64,000 nt of DNA from TMP-24 sp041397305 (GCA_041397305.1 JAWKWX010000002.1:186001-250000), one strand, 5' to 3'; counted from the stretch's first letter, positions 51,837 to 64,000 are shown. The notes: generated by a model not told the origin, from the sequence alone. Translations and numbers: made by a program.

Positions 51837-53263
51837 CAGAGGCATCCCTCCGGCACGAGAAAGGCCGCGAGCTTTCGACGCGCATGGGCACCGCCGGAAA
51901 CGTCCAACGTGTGAACCGGTGTCAGCGCGATGCCTTTGCACACAGGCGCCGCCGCAAGCACCGCGAGCATCGGTCCATGATCCTGCGGCAGCGGATAGGT
52001 CTGTTCATAGTAATTGCGCGGCCGCCCCGTCGGACGCGGCGCGGAGAAGGTAAGTCCCTGTCCGGCGCCGGTGTAGAAAAGATCGGCGAGTATGTCGCGA
52101 TCGTCGGCATAGATCAGGCTCACGCTCTCCGACCGCGCGACCGCGATGATCTCGCGGCTCAGGGCCGACCGTCCGAGATAACGTTTCAGCAGCGCCGCGC
52201 CATCCCGATCGGGCCAGGGCGCGACAAGGGTCAGGAGCGGCAGGATGAGCGCCACGCTGCCGTTGACCGCAAGGGATACCGGCAGCAGCCGGGGCCGTCG
52301 CCGCACAAGATAGGGAACGACCAGCAGGCAGCCCGCGAAATAGGCGGCAAGCGCCCAGTTGGCATAGGCCTTTTCCACAAAGGCCTGCACCGAGACCACC
52401 AGAAGCGGCGGGAGCGAGGCGAGCACCAGCGCCCGCTCGGCCCCGCCCGCGCGCCAACCTGCCATATAAGAGAGAAGGAGTGTCCCGAACATCACCGGCC
52501 CGAAGACCGCGAACTGGCCCAGAAGGAACTCCGCAAGCCCTGTCGGGTTCAGCGGCGCGGCGGGGCCATCGTTCCGCACCCAGCCGACATTGTCCATCGT
52601 ATGGCTGACGGTCGTCAGATCGTGCGTGAGGTTCCAGACCACGTTCGGCGAAATCACCAGCCCGAACGCCGCAAGCAGCAGCAGCGCGTTGCTCCAGCCG
52701 ATCCTCCCCTCGCGGGTGAACATTGCCGCCAGCGCGGCACCCAGAAGGAAATAGATTGCCGCATATTTGGCGAGAAACGCCATGCCGATCGCCGCCCCCG
52801 CAACCAGCGCCCAGCCGGGCGCGCGGCTGTCGATCAGCCTCAGCCAGGCGAGAAGGGCGAGGGCATAGAAGGGCGCCATCACCGTATCGGTGGAGATGAG
52901 GAGCGAACCGACGGCAACAAACGGCAGCGTCGCATAACTCACTGCCACCCAGAAGGCCGCGCGCGCGCCCGCCAGCCGTTCTGCCGCCAGCGCCAGAAGA
53001 AGCGCAGTCAAACCATGAAGACCCGCTCCGGGCAGGCGCACCCAGAAGGGGCTGTCGCTGCCTGCGAGGTCGGTCACCGCCCGGATCAGCCAGCCGATCA
53101 GCGGCGGCTTCGAATAATAGCCGAAATCGAGATTCTGCCCCCAGAGCCAGTACTGGCTCTCATCGACAAAAAGGTCGGTCTTGTTGAAAGCCAGTAGCGC
53201 CAGTCGCAGGAACGTCATCCCGGCGACGACAACAAGCGCCGGTCCGAACCAGCCGCGCGCCAT
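51836..53263 (-). CDS. GT39-family membrane glycosyltransferase (ArnT-like)
   Basis: Polytopic transferase of 475 residues that would use a lipid-linked sugar. The acidic first-loop motif follows helix 1 (NKTDLFVDESQYWLWGQNLD, with the family D-E near residue 34), and KPPLIGWLIRA comes next, as in ArnT/GT39 proteins. About ten further helices precede a soluble C-terminal domain of about 100 residues. ATG at 53263; a GTG two codons earlier overlaps the upstream stop. Likely acceptor: lipid A or another envelope glycan, inferred from its neighbours. Confidence 0.85.
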   Translation of the reverse strand: MARGWFGPALVVVAGMTFLRLALLAFNKTDLFVDESQYWLWGQNLDFGYYSKPPLIGWLIRAVTDLAGSDSPFWVRLPGAGLHGLTALLLALAAERLAGARAAFWVAVSYATLPFVAVGSLLISTDTVMAPFYALALLAWLRLIDSRAPGWALVAGAAIGMAFLAKYAAIYFLLGAALAAMFTREGRIGWSNALLLLAAFGLVISPNVVWNLTHDLTTVSHTMDNVGWVRNDGPAAPLNPTGLAEFLLGQFAVFGPVMFGTLLLSYMAGWRAGGAERALVLASLPPLLVVSVQAFVEKAYANWALAAYFAGCLLVVPYLVRRRPRLLPVSLAVNGSVALILPLLTLVAPWPDRDGAALLKRYLGRSALSREIIAVARSESVSLIYADDRDILADLFYTGAGQGLTFSAPRPTGRPRNYYEQTYPLPQDHGPMLAVLAAAPVCKGIALTPVHTLDVSGGAHARRKLAAFLVPEGCL

Positions 53264-53265
53264 GC

Positions 53266-53568
53266 TCACGCCGGCGCCTCCGCCTTGCGGATCAGCCAGA
53301 GGTTGCGCAGATAGATGAAGACGCCGAGCGACTGGCCGAGCACGAAGACCGGATCCTTGCGATAGATCGCATAGGCCAGGAGGATCACCCCGCCTGCGAG
53401 CGAGAAGTACCAGAACATCACTGGTACGACCGATCGCTTGGCCTTCTCGGACGCGATCCACTGCACCAGGAACCGCCCGGTGAACATCAGCTGCCCGAAG
53501 AGGCCGAAGAACACCCAAAGAAGTTCCGCGCGGCTGTCGGCATGCATGAGCGCCATGAGTCTGTCCAA
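53266..53568 (-). CDS. Lipid A biosynthesis N-terminal-domain (LAB_N) membrane protein
   Basis: Small membrane protein of 100 residues with the LAB_N domain: WVFFGLFGQLMFTGRFLVQW near 19, SERKAKRS-like basic turn (ASEKAKRSVVPVMFWYFSL), and IYLRNLWLIRKAE at the end. Three helices are visible. Such proteins usually sit beside GT2 and GT39 enzymes and may help in lipid-linked sugar flipping or transfer. Start is probably a TTG at 53568, preceded by AGGAG; an ATG at 53556 is the alternative. Confidence 0.85.
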   Translation of the reverse strand: MDRLMALMHADSRAELLWVFFGLFGQLMFTGRFLVQWIASEKAKRSVVPVMFWYFSLAGGVILLAYAIYRKDPVFVLGQSLGVFIYLRNLWLIRKAEAPA

Positions 53569-53578
53569 GGCCGCTCTC

Positions 53579-54304
53579 CTACTTTCCGGCCAGCTCGGTC
53601 GGCTGCGCCTTCTTCTTTCGGCGGATGAGCCACATCACGCCGAGAAGATCGACCGCGCCGACAAGGCCGCGCTGAAGATTGTTGTAGTTGGACCGGCCCG
53701 CGCCGCGCGCCTGGTGGGTCACGTCGACATGGCGCACCTCCCAGCCGTCGCGGGAAAAGAGCGCGGGCAGATAGCGGTGCATATGGTCGAAATAGGGAAG
53801 TGCCAGAAAGGCCTCGCGCCGGAAGGCCTTCAGCCCGCAGCCGGTATCGCGGGTGCCGTCCTTCAGCATGCGCGAGCGGAGCCAGTTGGCAAATTTCGAT
53901 GCCCACCGCTTCGACAGTGTATCGCGCCGACCGACGCGCTGCCCAGCGACGAGCCCGACCGTCTCGGATCCATCCGCGAAAAGGGGCGCGAAAAGATTTG
54001 GCAGGTTCTCCGGCGGGTTCTGCCCGTCGGCATCTAACGTGCAGACCACCGGCCCGCGCGCCGCCCTGACCCCGGAATGGACCGCCGCACTTTGCCCGCC
54101 CGACCGGTCGTGGCGAAGAAGCCTGAGGTTGCCCTGCCCCGCCATCCGCGCCGTCAGCATGGCGATACTGTCGTCGGTCGAGCCGTCGTCGACCACGATC
54201 ACCTCATGCTCCACGCCCGCGCAGGCAGCCGCGATATCATCCAGCAACGTCGGCAGGTTTCCTGCCTCGTTCTTCGCCGGGATGACAATTGATAGGGCGA
54301 CCAT
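53579..54304 (-). CDS. GT2-family glycosyltransferase (dolichol-phosphate-mannose synthase-like)
   Basis: Soluble or membrane-bound GT-A fold transferase of 241 residues: LSIVIPAKNEAGNLPTLLDD at the start, VIVVDDGSTDDS near 36, and the metal-binding TLDADGQNPP near 90. The C-terminal part has QARGAGRSNYNNLQRG. It probably loads a sugar onto a polyprenyl phosphate for use by the GT39 enzyme. ATG at 54304 chosen by homology to the common N-terminus. Confidence 0.87.
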   Translation of the reverse strand: MVALSIVIPAKNEAGNLPTLLDDIAAACAGVEHEVIVVDDGSTDDSIAMLTARMAGQGNLRLLRHDRSGGQSAAVHSGVRAARGPVVCTLDADGQNPPENLPNLFAPLFADGSETVGLVAGQRVGRRDTLSKRWASKFANWLRSRMLKDGTRDTGCGLKAFRREAFLALPYFDHMHRYLPALFSRDGWEVRHVDVTHQARGAGRSNYNNLQRGLVGAVDLLGVMWLIRRKKKAQPTELAGK

Positions 54305-54389
54305 TGGGCCTGGGTCCAACTTGGGAATTCGGCTCCGTGCTACTAGAGCCCCCCTTGATTGTAAATGCAGCGCGCCCTGAACTTCGGGT

Positions 54390-55277
54390 CTAGGGGCGCG
54401 CCTCCGCCTGCCGCGCCAGCCGCCGCTCGCGCAGGAACGTATAGATGCCGGTCGCGACAACGATGGCGGAGCCGACGAGCGTCCAGCGGTCGGGGAACTG
54501 GCCGAAGACAGCCCAGCCAAGCAGGATCGCCGCGACGAGCGAGACATAGCGGAAGGGCGCGATGACCGAGATGTCGCCAACGCGCATCGTCATGACCACG
54601 GTCAGGTAGCCGACAATCAGGAAAGCGGCCGCACCCGCGACCTGCAGGACCTGAATGCCCGAAACCGCAACAACGCCGGTGAAGGGCAGCAAGAGCCCGG
54701 CGCTGAGCCCGACCGACAGAGCTGCCGCAAGCGCGACAAGCGGCGAGGGCACCGCCGCCGACAGTTTCCGTGTCGCGATGTCGCGCAAGACCACACAGGC
54801 GACCGAAGCGACCCCGAGAAGCGACCAGCGGTCGAAGGCGTCGGTCCCGGGCCGGATGATCAACATAACCCCCGTGAAGCCGATCAGGATCGCCGTCAGC
54901 CGCCGCCAGCCGACGGGCGCGCCAAGAAACAAGGCCGCCGCCAGTGTCACCGCCAGCGGCAGGGATTGCAGGATCGCCGACAGATTGGCGATGGGCATGT
55001 GCTTCAGCGCGAAGAGAAAGGTGAACGTTCCCAGAACCTCGCCCACGGTCCGCATTGCCAGCCAGAAACGGTCGGCCCGCCCGACGCGCGCCGCGAAGGC
55101 GCCTGCCCGCCAGACGATCGCCACGAGAAAGACCGACGTGACCAGCCCACGCATCGCGATTGCCTGCAGGACCGGCAAGTCGACCGTCACCGCCTTCATG
55201 AATGTGTCATTGACCGTGAAGGCGACCATCGCCGCGCACATCAGCGCCGCGCCGCGCAAATTGTCGGAAACCGCCAT
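54390..55277 (-). CDS. DMT-family (EamA) transporter
   Basis: Drug/metabolite-type exporter of 295 residues with ten membrane helices in two EamA repeats (LKHMPIANLSAILQSLPLAV in the first, MRVGDISVIAPFRYVSLVAA in the second). Substrate unknown. The 182-base gap between it and secE contains a promoter for the secE-nusG unit on the other strand. Confidence 0.87.
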   Translation of the reverse strand: MAVSDNLRGAALMCAAMVAFTVNDTFMKAVTVDLPVLQAIAMRGLVTSVFLVAIVWRAGAFAARVGRADRFWLAMRTVGEVLGTFTFLFALKHMPIANLSAILQSLPLAVTLAAALFLGAPVGWRRLTAILIGFTGVMLIIRPGTDAFDRWSLLGVASVACVVLRDIATRKLSAAVPSPLVALAAALSVGLSAGLLLPFTGVVAVSGIQVLQVAGAAAFLIVGYLTVVMTMRVGDISVIAPFRYVSLVAAILLGWAVFGQFPDRWTLVGSAIVVATGIYTFLRERRLARQAEARP

Positions 55278-55394
55278 GAGATACCCACGAGGAGAGCGCC
55301 AATGCCCGGGATTGGGGTTGGCCGGGCGAGCTAATCCGCTTCGCCGGACAATGGCAAGCTTCGGGACATGCTGCGCGGCGAATAAAGCCCGGAC

Positions 55395-55423
55395 TTGAAT
55401 TCAACGCGCGGCGGGCGTATCTG
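55395..55423 (+). promoter_or_regulatory. Promoter of secE-nusG
   Basis: TTGAAT (55395-55400), 17-base spacer, TATCTG (55418-55423), 37 bases before secE. A similar TTGAAT-N17-TAGAGG pair occurs between secE and nusG (55683-55711) and may be a second promoter. Confidence 0.58.
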
Positions 55424-55459
55424 CCCACAGTCGCAAGAACCACGAGAAAGACGATAGAC

Positions 55460-55651
55460 ATGGCCAATCCCCTTCTGTTCCTCCAGCAGGTGCGCACCGA
55501 AGTGGCCAAGGTCGTCTGGCCGACGCGTCGCGAAGTGGTCACCACGACCATCATGGTCTTCATCATGGCGGCGATCACCTCGGTCTTCTTCTTCATGGTC
55601 GATTCGGTCATCCGGCTGGGTCTGACGTCCATCCTCGGCATGGCCGGATAG
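55460..55651 (+). CDS. secE: Preprotein translocase subunit SecE
   Basis: Short single-helix SecE of 63 residues: MANPLLFLQQVRTEVAKVVW, then PTRREVVTTTIMVFIMAAIT and the membrane segment ending in DSVIRLGLTSILGM. It clamps SecY in the translocon. No tRNA-Trp gene, which often stands upstream of secE in bacteria, is present here. Confidence 0.96.
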   Translation: MANPLLFLQQVRTEVAKVVWPTRREVVTTTIMVFIMAAITSVFFFMVDSVIRLGLTSILGMAG

Positions 55652-55732
55652 GACGCGCGGCGACGGAAAGGTGTTCGGCGGCTTGAATTCCAGCGACTAA
55701 GCCGCTAGAGGAGCAGGACTTTCCCGGAACCG

Positions 55733-55764
55733 GCGCGCAGCGATTCGGCATGCGCGCTGTTTTT
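55733..55764 (+). terminator. Probable terminator/attenuator between secE and nusG
   Basis: GCGCGCA/TGCGCGC (55733-55739 with 55751-55757), 11-base loop, followed by TGTTTTT. The rest of the 195-base gap has no gene; nusG probably has its own promoter as well. Confidence 0.6.
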
Positions 55765-55846
55765 GTTCGGGGCAGTAGCGGTTTAACCCGCTGAATTGAT
55801 TGAATAATCCGGCGGAAGATCGTCGGTTGAGCGAGGTCTGGGGCAG

Positions 55847-56380
55847 ATGGCGAAGCGGTGGTATTCGGTGAGCGTACTCTCGAACTTCGAGAAGAAAGTC
55901 GCCGAACAGATCAAGCATGCCGTGGCCGAGAAAGGCCTTGAGGAAGAGATCGACGAGGTTCTCGTGCCGACCGAAGAGGTCATCGAGGTCCGTCGTGGGA
56001 AAAAGGTGACGTCCGAGCGCCGCTTCATGCCCGGCTACGTTCTCGTCCATATGGACATGACCGACCGCGGCTATCACCTGATCACCTCGATCAATCGCGT
56101 GACGGGCTTTCTTGGCCCCCAAGGCAAGCCGATGCCGATGCGCGATGCCGAAGTGAACGGGATCCTGAAGCGCGCCCAGGAAAACACCGAACAGCCGCGG
56201 AACCTGATCCGGTTCGAGATCGGCGAGAATGTCAAAGTGTCCGACGGCCCGTTCGAGGGCTTCTCGGGCATGGTCGAGGAAGTGGACGAGGCGCACAGCC
56301 GCCTCAAGGTCACCGTCTCGATCTTCGGGCGCCCGACGCCCGTGGAACTGGAATTCACCCAGGTGTCGAAAGGCGCCTGA
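55847..56380 (+). CDS. nusG: Transcription termination/antitermination protein NusG
   Basis: 177 residues: MAKRWYSVSVLSNFEKKVAE, a NGN domain with RRFMPGYVLVHMDMTDRGYH near 60, and a C-terminal KOW domain GENVKVSDGPFEGFSGMVEE near 125-145. It binds RNA polymerase and links it to Rho or to the ribosome. Confidence 0.97.
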   Translation: MAKRWYSVSVLSNFEKKVAEQIKHAVAEKGLEEEIDEVLVPTEEVIEVRRGKKVTSERRFMPGYVLVHMDMTDRGYHLITSINRVTGFLGPQGKPMPMRDAEVNGILKRAQENTEQPRNLIRFEIGENVKVSDGPFEGFSGMVEEVDEAHSRLKVTVSIFGRPTPVELEFTQVSKGA

Positions 56381-56468
56381 CGTGAGGTCGTGGGAGGCCA
56401 AGGCAGCGCCAAGGCCGAACCACTAAGCAAGGCCCTGACACAGGGCGTGTGACAAAGGAGAGGGCCAG

Positions 56469-56921
56469 ATGGCCAAGAAAGTCGTTGGGCAGCTCAAGCT
56501 GCAGGTGAAGGCGGGGCAAGCCAACCCGTCGCCGCCGATCGGTCCCGCGCTTGGTCAGCGCGGCATCAACATCATGGAATTCTGCAAGGCGTTCAACGCC
56601 AAGACGCAGGAAATGGAACCGGGCTCGCCGGTCCCGACCGTGATCACCTACTATGCCGACAAATCCTTCTCGTTCGAGATGAAGACCGCGCCGGCCTCCT
56701 TCTACCTGAAGAAGGCCGCTGGCCTGAAGCCGGTGGGCAAGCGCAACCGCCCCAAAGGGTCGGAAAAGCCGGGCCGCGTCGTCGCTGGCACCGTGACGGC
56801 CGCCCAGGTGCGCCAGATCGCCGAAGCCAAGATGAAGGACCTGTCCGCAAACGACGTCGAAGCCGCGATGAAGATCATCCTCGGCTCGGCCAAGTCCTGC
56901 GGCATCGAGGTGAAGGGGTAA
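56469..56921 (+). CDS. rplK: 50S ribosomal protein L11
   Basis: GTPase-centre protein of 150 residues: MAKKVVGQLKLQVKAGQANP, SPPIGPALGQRGINIMEFCK, and the L11 signature near the C-terminus. GGAG precedes the ATG. Confidence 0.97.
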   Translation: MAKKVVGQLKLQVKAGQANPSPPIGPALGQRGINIMEFCKAFNAKTQEMEPGSPVPTVITYYADKSFSFEMKTAPASFYLKKAAGLKPVGKRNRPKGSEKPGRVVAGTVTAAQVRQIAEAKMKDLSANDVEAAMKIILGSAKSCGIEVKG

Positions 56922-56924
56922 GTC

Positions 56925-57623
56925 ATGGCCAAGCTTGGTAAGCGTATCAAAGCGGCCAATGCCGCCTTCGAAGGCAAGTCGAACCTCTCGGTCGAGGATG
57001 CCGTCAAACTGATCAAGGGCGCCGCATCGGCGAAGTTCGACGAAACCGTCGAAATCGCGATGAATCTCGGCGTCGATCCCCGTCACGCCGACCAGATGGT
57101 CCGCGGCGTCGTCGCCCTGCCGAACGGCACCGGCAAGACCGTCCGCGTCGCCGTCTTTGCCCGTGGTGGCAAGGCCGACGAGGCCAAGGCCGCGGGTGCC
57201 GACATCGTCGGCGCCGAAGACCTGATGGAAACGATCCAGTCCGGCAAGATCGAGTTCGACCGCTGTATCGCCACCCCCGACATGATGCCGCTCGTCGGCC
57301 GTCTGGGCAAGATCCTCGGCCCCCGCAACCTGATGCCGAACCCCAAGGTCGGCACGGTGACGATGGACGTGAAAGCGGCCGTCGAGGGCGCCAAGGGCGG
57401 CGAAGTGCAGTTCAAGGTCGAGAAGGCGGGCGTGATCCACGCCGGCGTCGGCAAGGTGTCGTTCGACGAGACGAAGCTCGCCCAGAACATCCGCGCCTTC
57501 GTCGATGCGGTGTCGAAAGCCAAGCCCTCGGGCGCGAAAGGCACCTACCTCAAGAAGGTGTCGCTGTCTTCGACCATGGGTCCGGGCGTCTCGCTCGACC
57601 TCACGTCGGCGACCGCGCACTGA
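56925..57623 (+). CDS. rplA: 50S ribosomal protein L1
   Basis: L1-stalk protein of 232 residues: MAKLGKRIKAANAAFEGKSN, then LGPRNLMPNPKVGTVTMDVK near 130 (L1 signature). In E. coli L1 represses the rplKA message. Three bases separate it from rplK. Confidence 0.97.
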   Translation: MAKLGKRIKAANAAFEGKSNLSVEDAVKLIKGAASAKFDETVEIAMNLGVDPRHADQMVRGVVALPNGTGKTVRVAVFARGGKADEAKAAGADIVGAEDLMETIQSGKIEFDRCIATPDMMPLVGRLGKILGPRNLMPNPKVGTVTMDVKAAVEGAKGGEVQFKVEKAGVIHAGVGKVSFDETKLAQNIRAFVDAVSKAKPSGAKGTYLKKVSLSSTMGPGVSLDLTSATAH

Positions 57624-57868
57624 GCGCATGAGAATTTGCCGGGGCCTCGAAACCCGGCGAATGGCGGGGCCTGAAAAGGCCCTGTCCTGTCCGAGACGGA
57701 GGGTGGGGGAAACCCCATAATTCCTTCCTGAGATGGGAAACGAGACGGATTTACCGGGGCATCTGCCTCGGGCGGTCATGGCCTCGGGACCATCACGGAC
57801 CCGAACGCCCCCAGACGATCGGGGGCAAATGAGAGCCGGGGGGAAACCCCCATACTTGGAGTGAAACC
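57624..57868 (+). promoter_or_regulatory. rplJ leader with several hairpins (candidate L10 leader)
   Basis: A 245-base untranslated stretch before rplJ. Visible stems are GGGG-GAAA-CCCC (57705-57716, flanked by a T-A pair), GCCCCC/GGGGGC with an 8-base loop (57807-57826), and GGGGG-GAAA-CCCCC (57838-57851). The two GAAA-tetraloop hairpins are both followed by ATA(A/C)TT. In many bacteria the L10-L12 complex binds such a leader to limit its own synthesis. The match here is by position and folding only. Confidence 0.5.
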
Positions 57869-58384
57869 GTGGATAGAGCGCAAAAAGAGAAAATGGTCGA
57901 GGAACTCGGCCAGATCTTTGAAAGCTCTGGCGTTGTGGTGGTTGCCCACTACGAAGGCATGACGGTTGCTCAGATGCAGGACCTGCGCGCAAGCATGCGC
58001 GAAGCGGGTGGGTCCGTCCGCGTCGCCAAGAACAAGCTCGCCAAGATCGCCCTGGAAGGCAAGCCCTGCGCAAGCATCGGCACGCTTCTCACGGGCATGA
58101 CCGTGTTGGCCTATTCCGAGGACCCTGTGGCAGCTGCCAAGGTCGCGGAAAAGTACGCCAAGGCAAACGACAAGTTCGTTATCCTTGGTGGTGCGATGGG
58201 CAACGCGGCTCTGGACCAGGCCGGTGTGAAAGCCGTTGCCTCGATGCCGTCGCGCGAAGAGCTCATCGCTCAGATCGTGGCCTGCATCGGCGCACCTGCA
58301 TCGAACATCGCCGGGGCCATTGGCGCGCCTGCTTCGAACATCGCGGGCATCCTCTCGACCATCGAGGAACGCCAGGCGGCGTGA
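57869..58384 (+). CDS. rplJ: 50S ribosomal protein L10
   Basis: Base of the L7/L12 stalk, 171 residues from a GTG start preceded by GGAG: MDRAQKEKMVEELGQIFESS, YEGMTVAQMQDLRASMREAG near 32. The C-terminus has an internal near-repeat ACIGAPASNIAGAIGAPASN that forms the helix holding L7/L12 dimers. Confidence 0.96.
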   Translation: MDRAQKEKMVEELGQIFESSGVVVVAHYEGMTVAQMQDLRASMREAGGSVRVAKNKLAKIALEGKPCASIGTLLTGMTVLAYSEDPVAAAKVAEKYAKANDKFVILGGAMGNAALDQAGVKAVASMPSREELIAQIVACIGAPASNIAGAIGAPASNIAGILSTIEERQAA

Positions 58385-58451
58385 GCAACTGATTGCCTCC
58401 GTGGGGTTGTTACCCCGACGTTGGAACCCTAACTTAGAACGGAACAGAGAA

Positions 58452-58832
58452 ATGGCTGATCTGAACAAACTCGCCGAAGAAATCGTCGGTCTGACCCTTC
58501 TTCAGGCGCAAGAACTGAAAACCATCCTCAAGGACAAGTACGGCATCGAGCCCGCCGCTGGCGGCGCTGTCATGATGGCGGCTGGTCCGGCTGCGGGCGC
58601 TGGCGCCGAAGCGGCTGAGGAAAAGACCGATTTCGACGTCGTCCTGACCGACGCCGGCGCGAACAAGATCAACGTGATCAAGGAAGTGCGCGGCATCACC
58701 GGTCTTGGCCTGAAAGAAGCCAAGGACCTCGTGGAAGCCGGCGGCAAGGTCAAGGAAGGTGCTCCGAAGGCCGAAGCCGAGGACATCAAGAAGAAGCTCG
58801 AAGCGGCTGGCGCCAAGGTCGAGCTCAAGTAA
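58452..58832 (+). CDS. rplL: 50S ribosomal protein L7/L12
   Basis: Stalk protein of 126 residues. N-terminal dimer domain (MADLNKLAEEIVGLTLLQAQ), an Ala/Gly hinge (GPAAGAGAEAAE), and the factor-binding C-terminal domain (TDFDVVLTDAGANKINVIKE, then GLGLKEAKDLVEAGGKVKEG). Confidence 0.97.
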   Translation: MADLNKLAEEIVGLTLLQAQELKTILKDKYGIEPAAGGAVMMAAGPAAGAGAEAAEEKTDFDVVLTDAGANKINVIKEVRGITGLGLKEAKDLVEAGGKVKEGAPKAEAEDIKKKLEAAGAKVELK

Positions 58833-58870
58833 TCAAGGCCGGGGTTTTCGGACCCCGCCCGCGATTTCCA

Positions 58871-58944
58871 GGCTGGGCCCGCAGGAATGCGGGTCCAGCC
58901 GATCCCGTCTTGGAAGGGGCGTGCCGTCGCCCGCCCCTTCCAAG
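58871..58944 (+). other. Two strong hairpins between rplL and rpoB (attenuator/processing region)
   Basis: GGCTGGGCCCGC/GCGGGTCCAGCC (58871-58882 with 58889-58900, one mismatch) and a perfect 13-bp stem CTTGGAAGGGGCG/CGCCCCTTCCAAG (58909-58921 with 58932-58944). No T-run follows. The same place in other bacteria holds an attenuator and RNase III site that lowers rpoBC relative to rplJL. The rest of the 247-base gap has no gene. Confidence 0.7.
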
Positions 58945-59079
58945 GCCGGATCAAAGGTTCGGGAGCCTCCCTTTGGGACGGGGGGCATGAATTGAACCGA
59001 TCCGCCCGTTCGCAAGCGGCGCGCCTCCGTGACCCCGACGGAAGCGCACCCGCGAAGAAGACGAAAGGTAACGACGAGC

Positions 59080-63216
<4,137 letters not shown>

Positions 63217-63270
63217 GGCGGGTTCATCCCCGCCTACCTCTCTCCCCCGCGCCCTTTCAAGGATTTGAAA

Positions 63271-64000
63271 ATGAACCAGGAACTCTCGACCAACCCGTTC
63301 AACCCGCTGGCCGCGCCGAAGGCCTTCGACGAGATCAAGATCTCGCTCGCATCGCCCGAGCGCATCCTGTCGTGGTCCTACGGGGAAATCAAAAAGCCCG
63401 AGACCATCAACTACCGGACCTTCAAGCCGGAACGTGACGGTCTGTTCTGCGCCCGCATCTTCGGGCCGATCAAGGATTACGAATGCCTCTGCGGCAAATA
63501 CAAGCGCATGAAATATCGCGGCGTCGTCTGCGAAAAATGCGGCGTTGAGGTTACGCTCCAGAAGGTGCGGCGCGAGCGGATGGGCCATATCGAGCTCGCC
63601 GCCCCTGTCGCCCACATCTGGTTCCTGAAGTCGCTGCCCTCGCGCATCGGCCTGATGCTCGACATGACGCTGCGCGATCTGGAACGGATCCTCTATTTCG
63701 AGAACTATGTCGTTATCGAACCCGGCCTGACGGACCTCTCCTACGGCCAGCTTCTGACCGAAGAAGAGTTCATGGACGCGCAGGACCAGTTCGGCGCCGA
63801 CGCCTTCACCGCCAATATCGGCGCGGAAGCGATCCGCGAGATGCTCGCGGCGATCGACCTCGAGGCGACCGCCGAGCAGCTGCGCGAGGAGCTGAAGGAA
63901 GCCACGGGCGAGCTGAAGCCCAAGAAGATCATCAAGCGGCTGAAGATCGTCGAATCGTTCCTCGAATCCGGCAACCGCCCGGAATGGATGGTCCTGACCG
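63271..64000 (+). CDS. rpoC: DNA-directed RNA polymerase subunit beta' (5' part)
   Basis: N-terminal 243 codons of beta'; the gene runs off the right edge. MNQELSTNPFNPLAAPKAFD, then the zinc site YECLCGKYKRMKYRGVVCEK near 70-90 with four cysteines, and VRRERMGHIELAAPVAHIWF. AAGGA lies 10 bases before the ATG. A small AGGCGGG/CCCGCCT hairpin lies in the 54-base gap after rpoB. Confidence 0.97.
   Translation, partial: MNQELSTNPFNPLAAPKAFDEIKISLASPERILSWSYGEIKKPETINYRTFKPERDGLFCARIFGPIKDYECLCGKYKRMKYRGVVCEKCGVEVTLQKVRRERMGHIELAAPVAHIWFLKSLPSRIGLMLDMTLRDLERILYFENYVVIEPGLTDLSYGQLLTEEEFMDAQDQFGADAFTANIGAEAIREMLAAIDLEATAEQLREELKEATGELKPKKIIKRLKIVESFLESGNRPEWMVLT

Overview
The window is about 64 kb of high-GC chromosome from an alphaproteobacterium, most likely a Rhodobacteraceae member (Rhodobacter/Paracoccus-like). 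The clues are the Aap/Bzt-type amino-acid ABC operon, an ATP12-type F1 assembly factor, the Roseobacter/Rhodobacter style of ribosomal proteins and gene order, and intergenic GC palindromes of a kind common in that family. Most of it is core genome. No tRNA, rRNA, CRISPR array, transposase or integrase gene was found.

Layout. (1) 1-3060: zinc uptake, with znuB(partial)-znuC-zur on the minus strand diverging from znuA across a 76-bp gap that holds two clear Zur-box dyads. (2) 3121-6090: an SMP-30 lactonase, a small GbsR/MarR-like regulator and an orphan membrane histidine kinase. (3) 6100-7816: an AT-richer accessory island with a small Cys-rich zinc-ribbon gene, a full-length DpnI-type methyl-directed endonuclease and, starting at its stop codon, the C-terminal remnant of an MT-A70 adenine methyltransferase. 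(4) 7880-17697: rpmH-rnpA-yidD-ttcA, an EAL protein with a degenerate GGDEF domain, then yidC-MOSC-engB and argB-ferredoxin-phosphatase in tightly overlapping sets, with an SDR on the opposite strand. (5) 17821-22495: general amino-acid transporter aapJ-(attenuator)-aapQMP. (6) 22713-28239: luxR-luxI quorum sensing followed by rarA, crcB, rluC, a HAD phosphatase and atp12, all minus. (7) 28580-50838: the ribosomal-protein superoperon on the minus strand, running str (rpsL-rpsG-fusA-tuf), S10 (rpsJ...rplP), spc (rpmC...rpmD, rplO-secY-adk) and alpha (rpsM-rpsK-rpoA-rplQ). It is interrupted at two points by non-ribosomal genes. (8) 51135-55277: a membrane glycolipid/lipid A-type module (PAP2 phosphatase, GT39, LAB_N protein, GT2) and a DMT exporter. 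(9) 55460-64000 plus strand: secE-nusG-rplKA-rplJL-rpoB-rpoC(partial).

The most interesting signals are: the DpnI-like gene fused in position to a broken adenine-methylase gene, which suggests a methyl-directed restriction module replaced a methylase; a diverged partial duplication of the 3' end of rplP with its terminator, set among short repeats and hairpins; families of hairpin repeats in which stem sequence changes but pairing is kept; and a tight cluster of frameshifts confined to tuf and the 3' half of fusA (about 46.8-48.8 kb). Because both genes encode essential factors, a local sequence error is more likely than real decay.

How the parts fit: Zur senses zinc and probably controls both arms of the znu locus. 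LuxR and LuxI form one translationally coupled sensing unit. The translation and transcription machinery is arranged as discrete units with recognisable -35/-10 promoters (upstream of rpsL, rpsJ, rpmC, secE and rpmH) and hairpin terminators. The accessory material sits between core genes, mainly at 6.1-7.8 kb and 39.2-41.6 kb.
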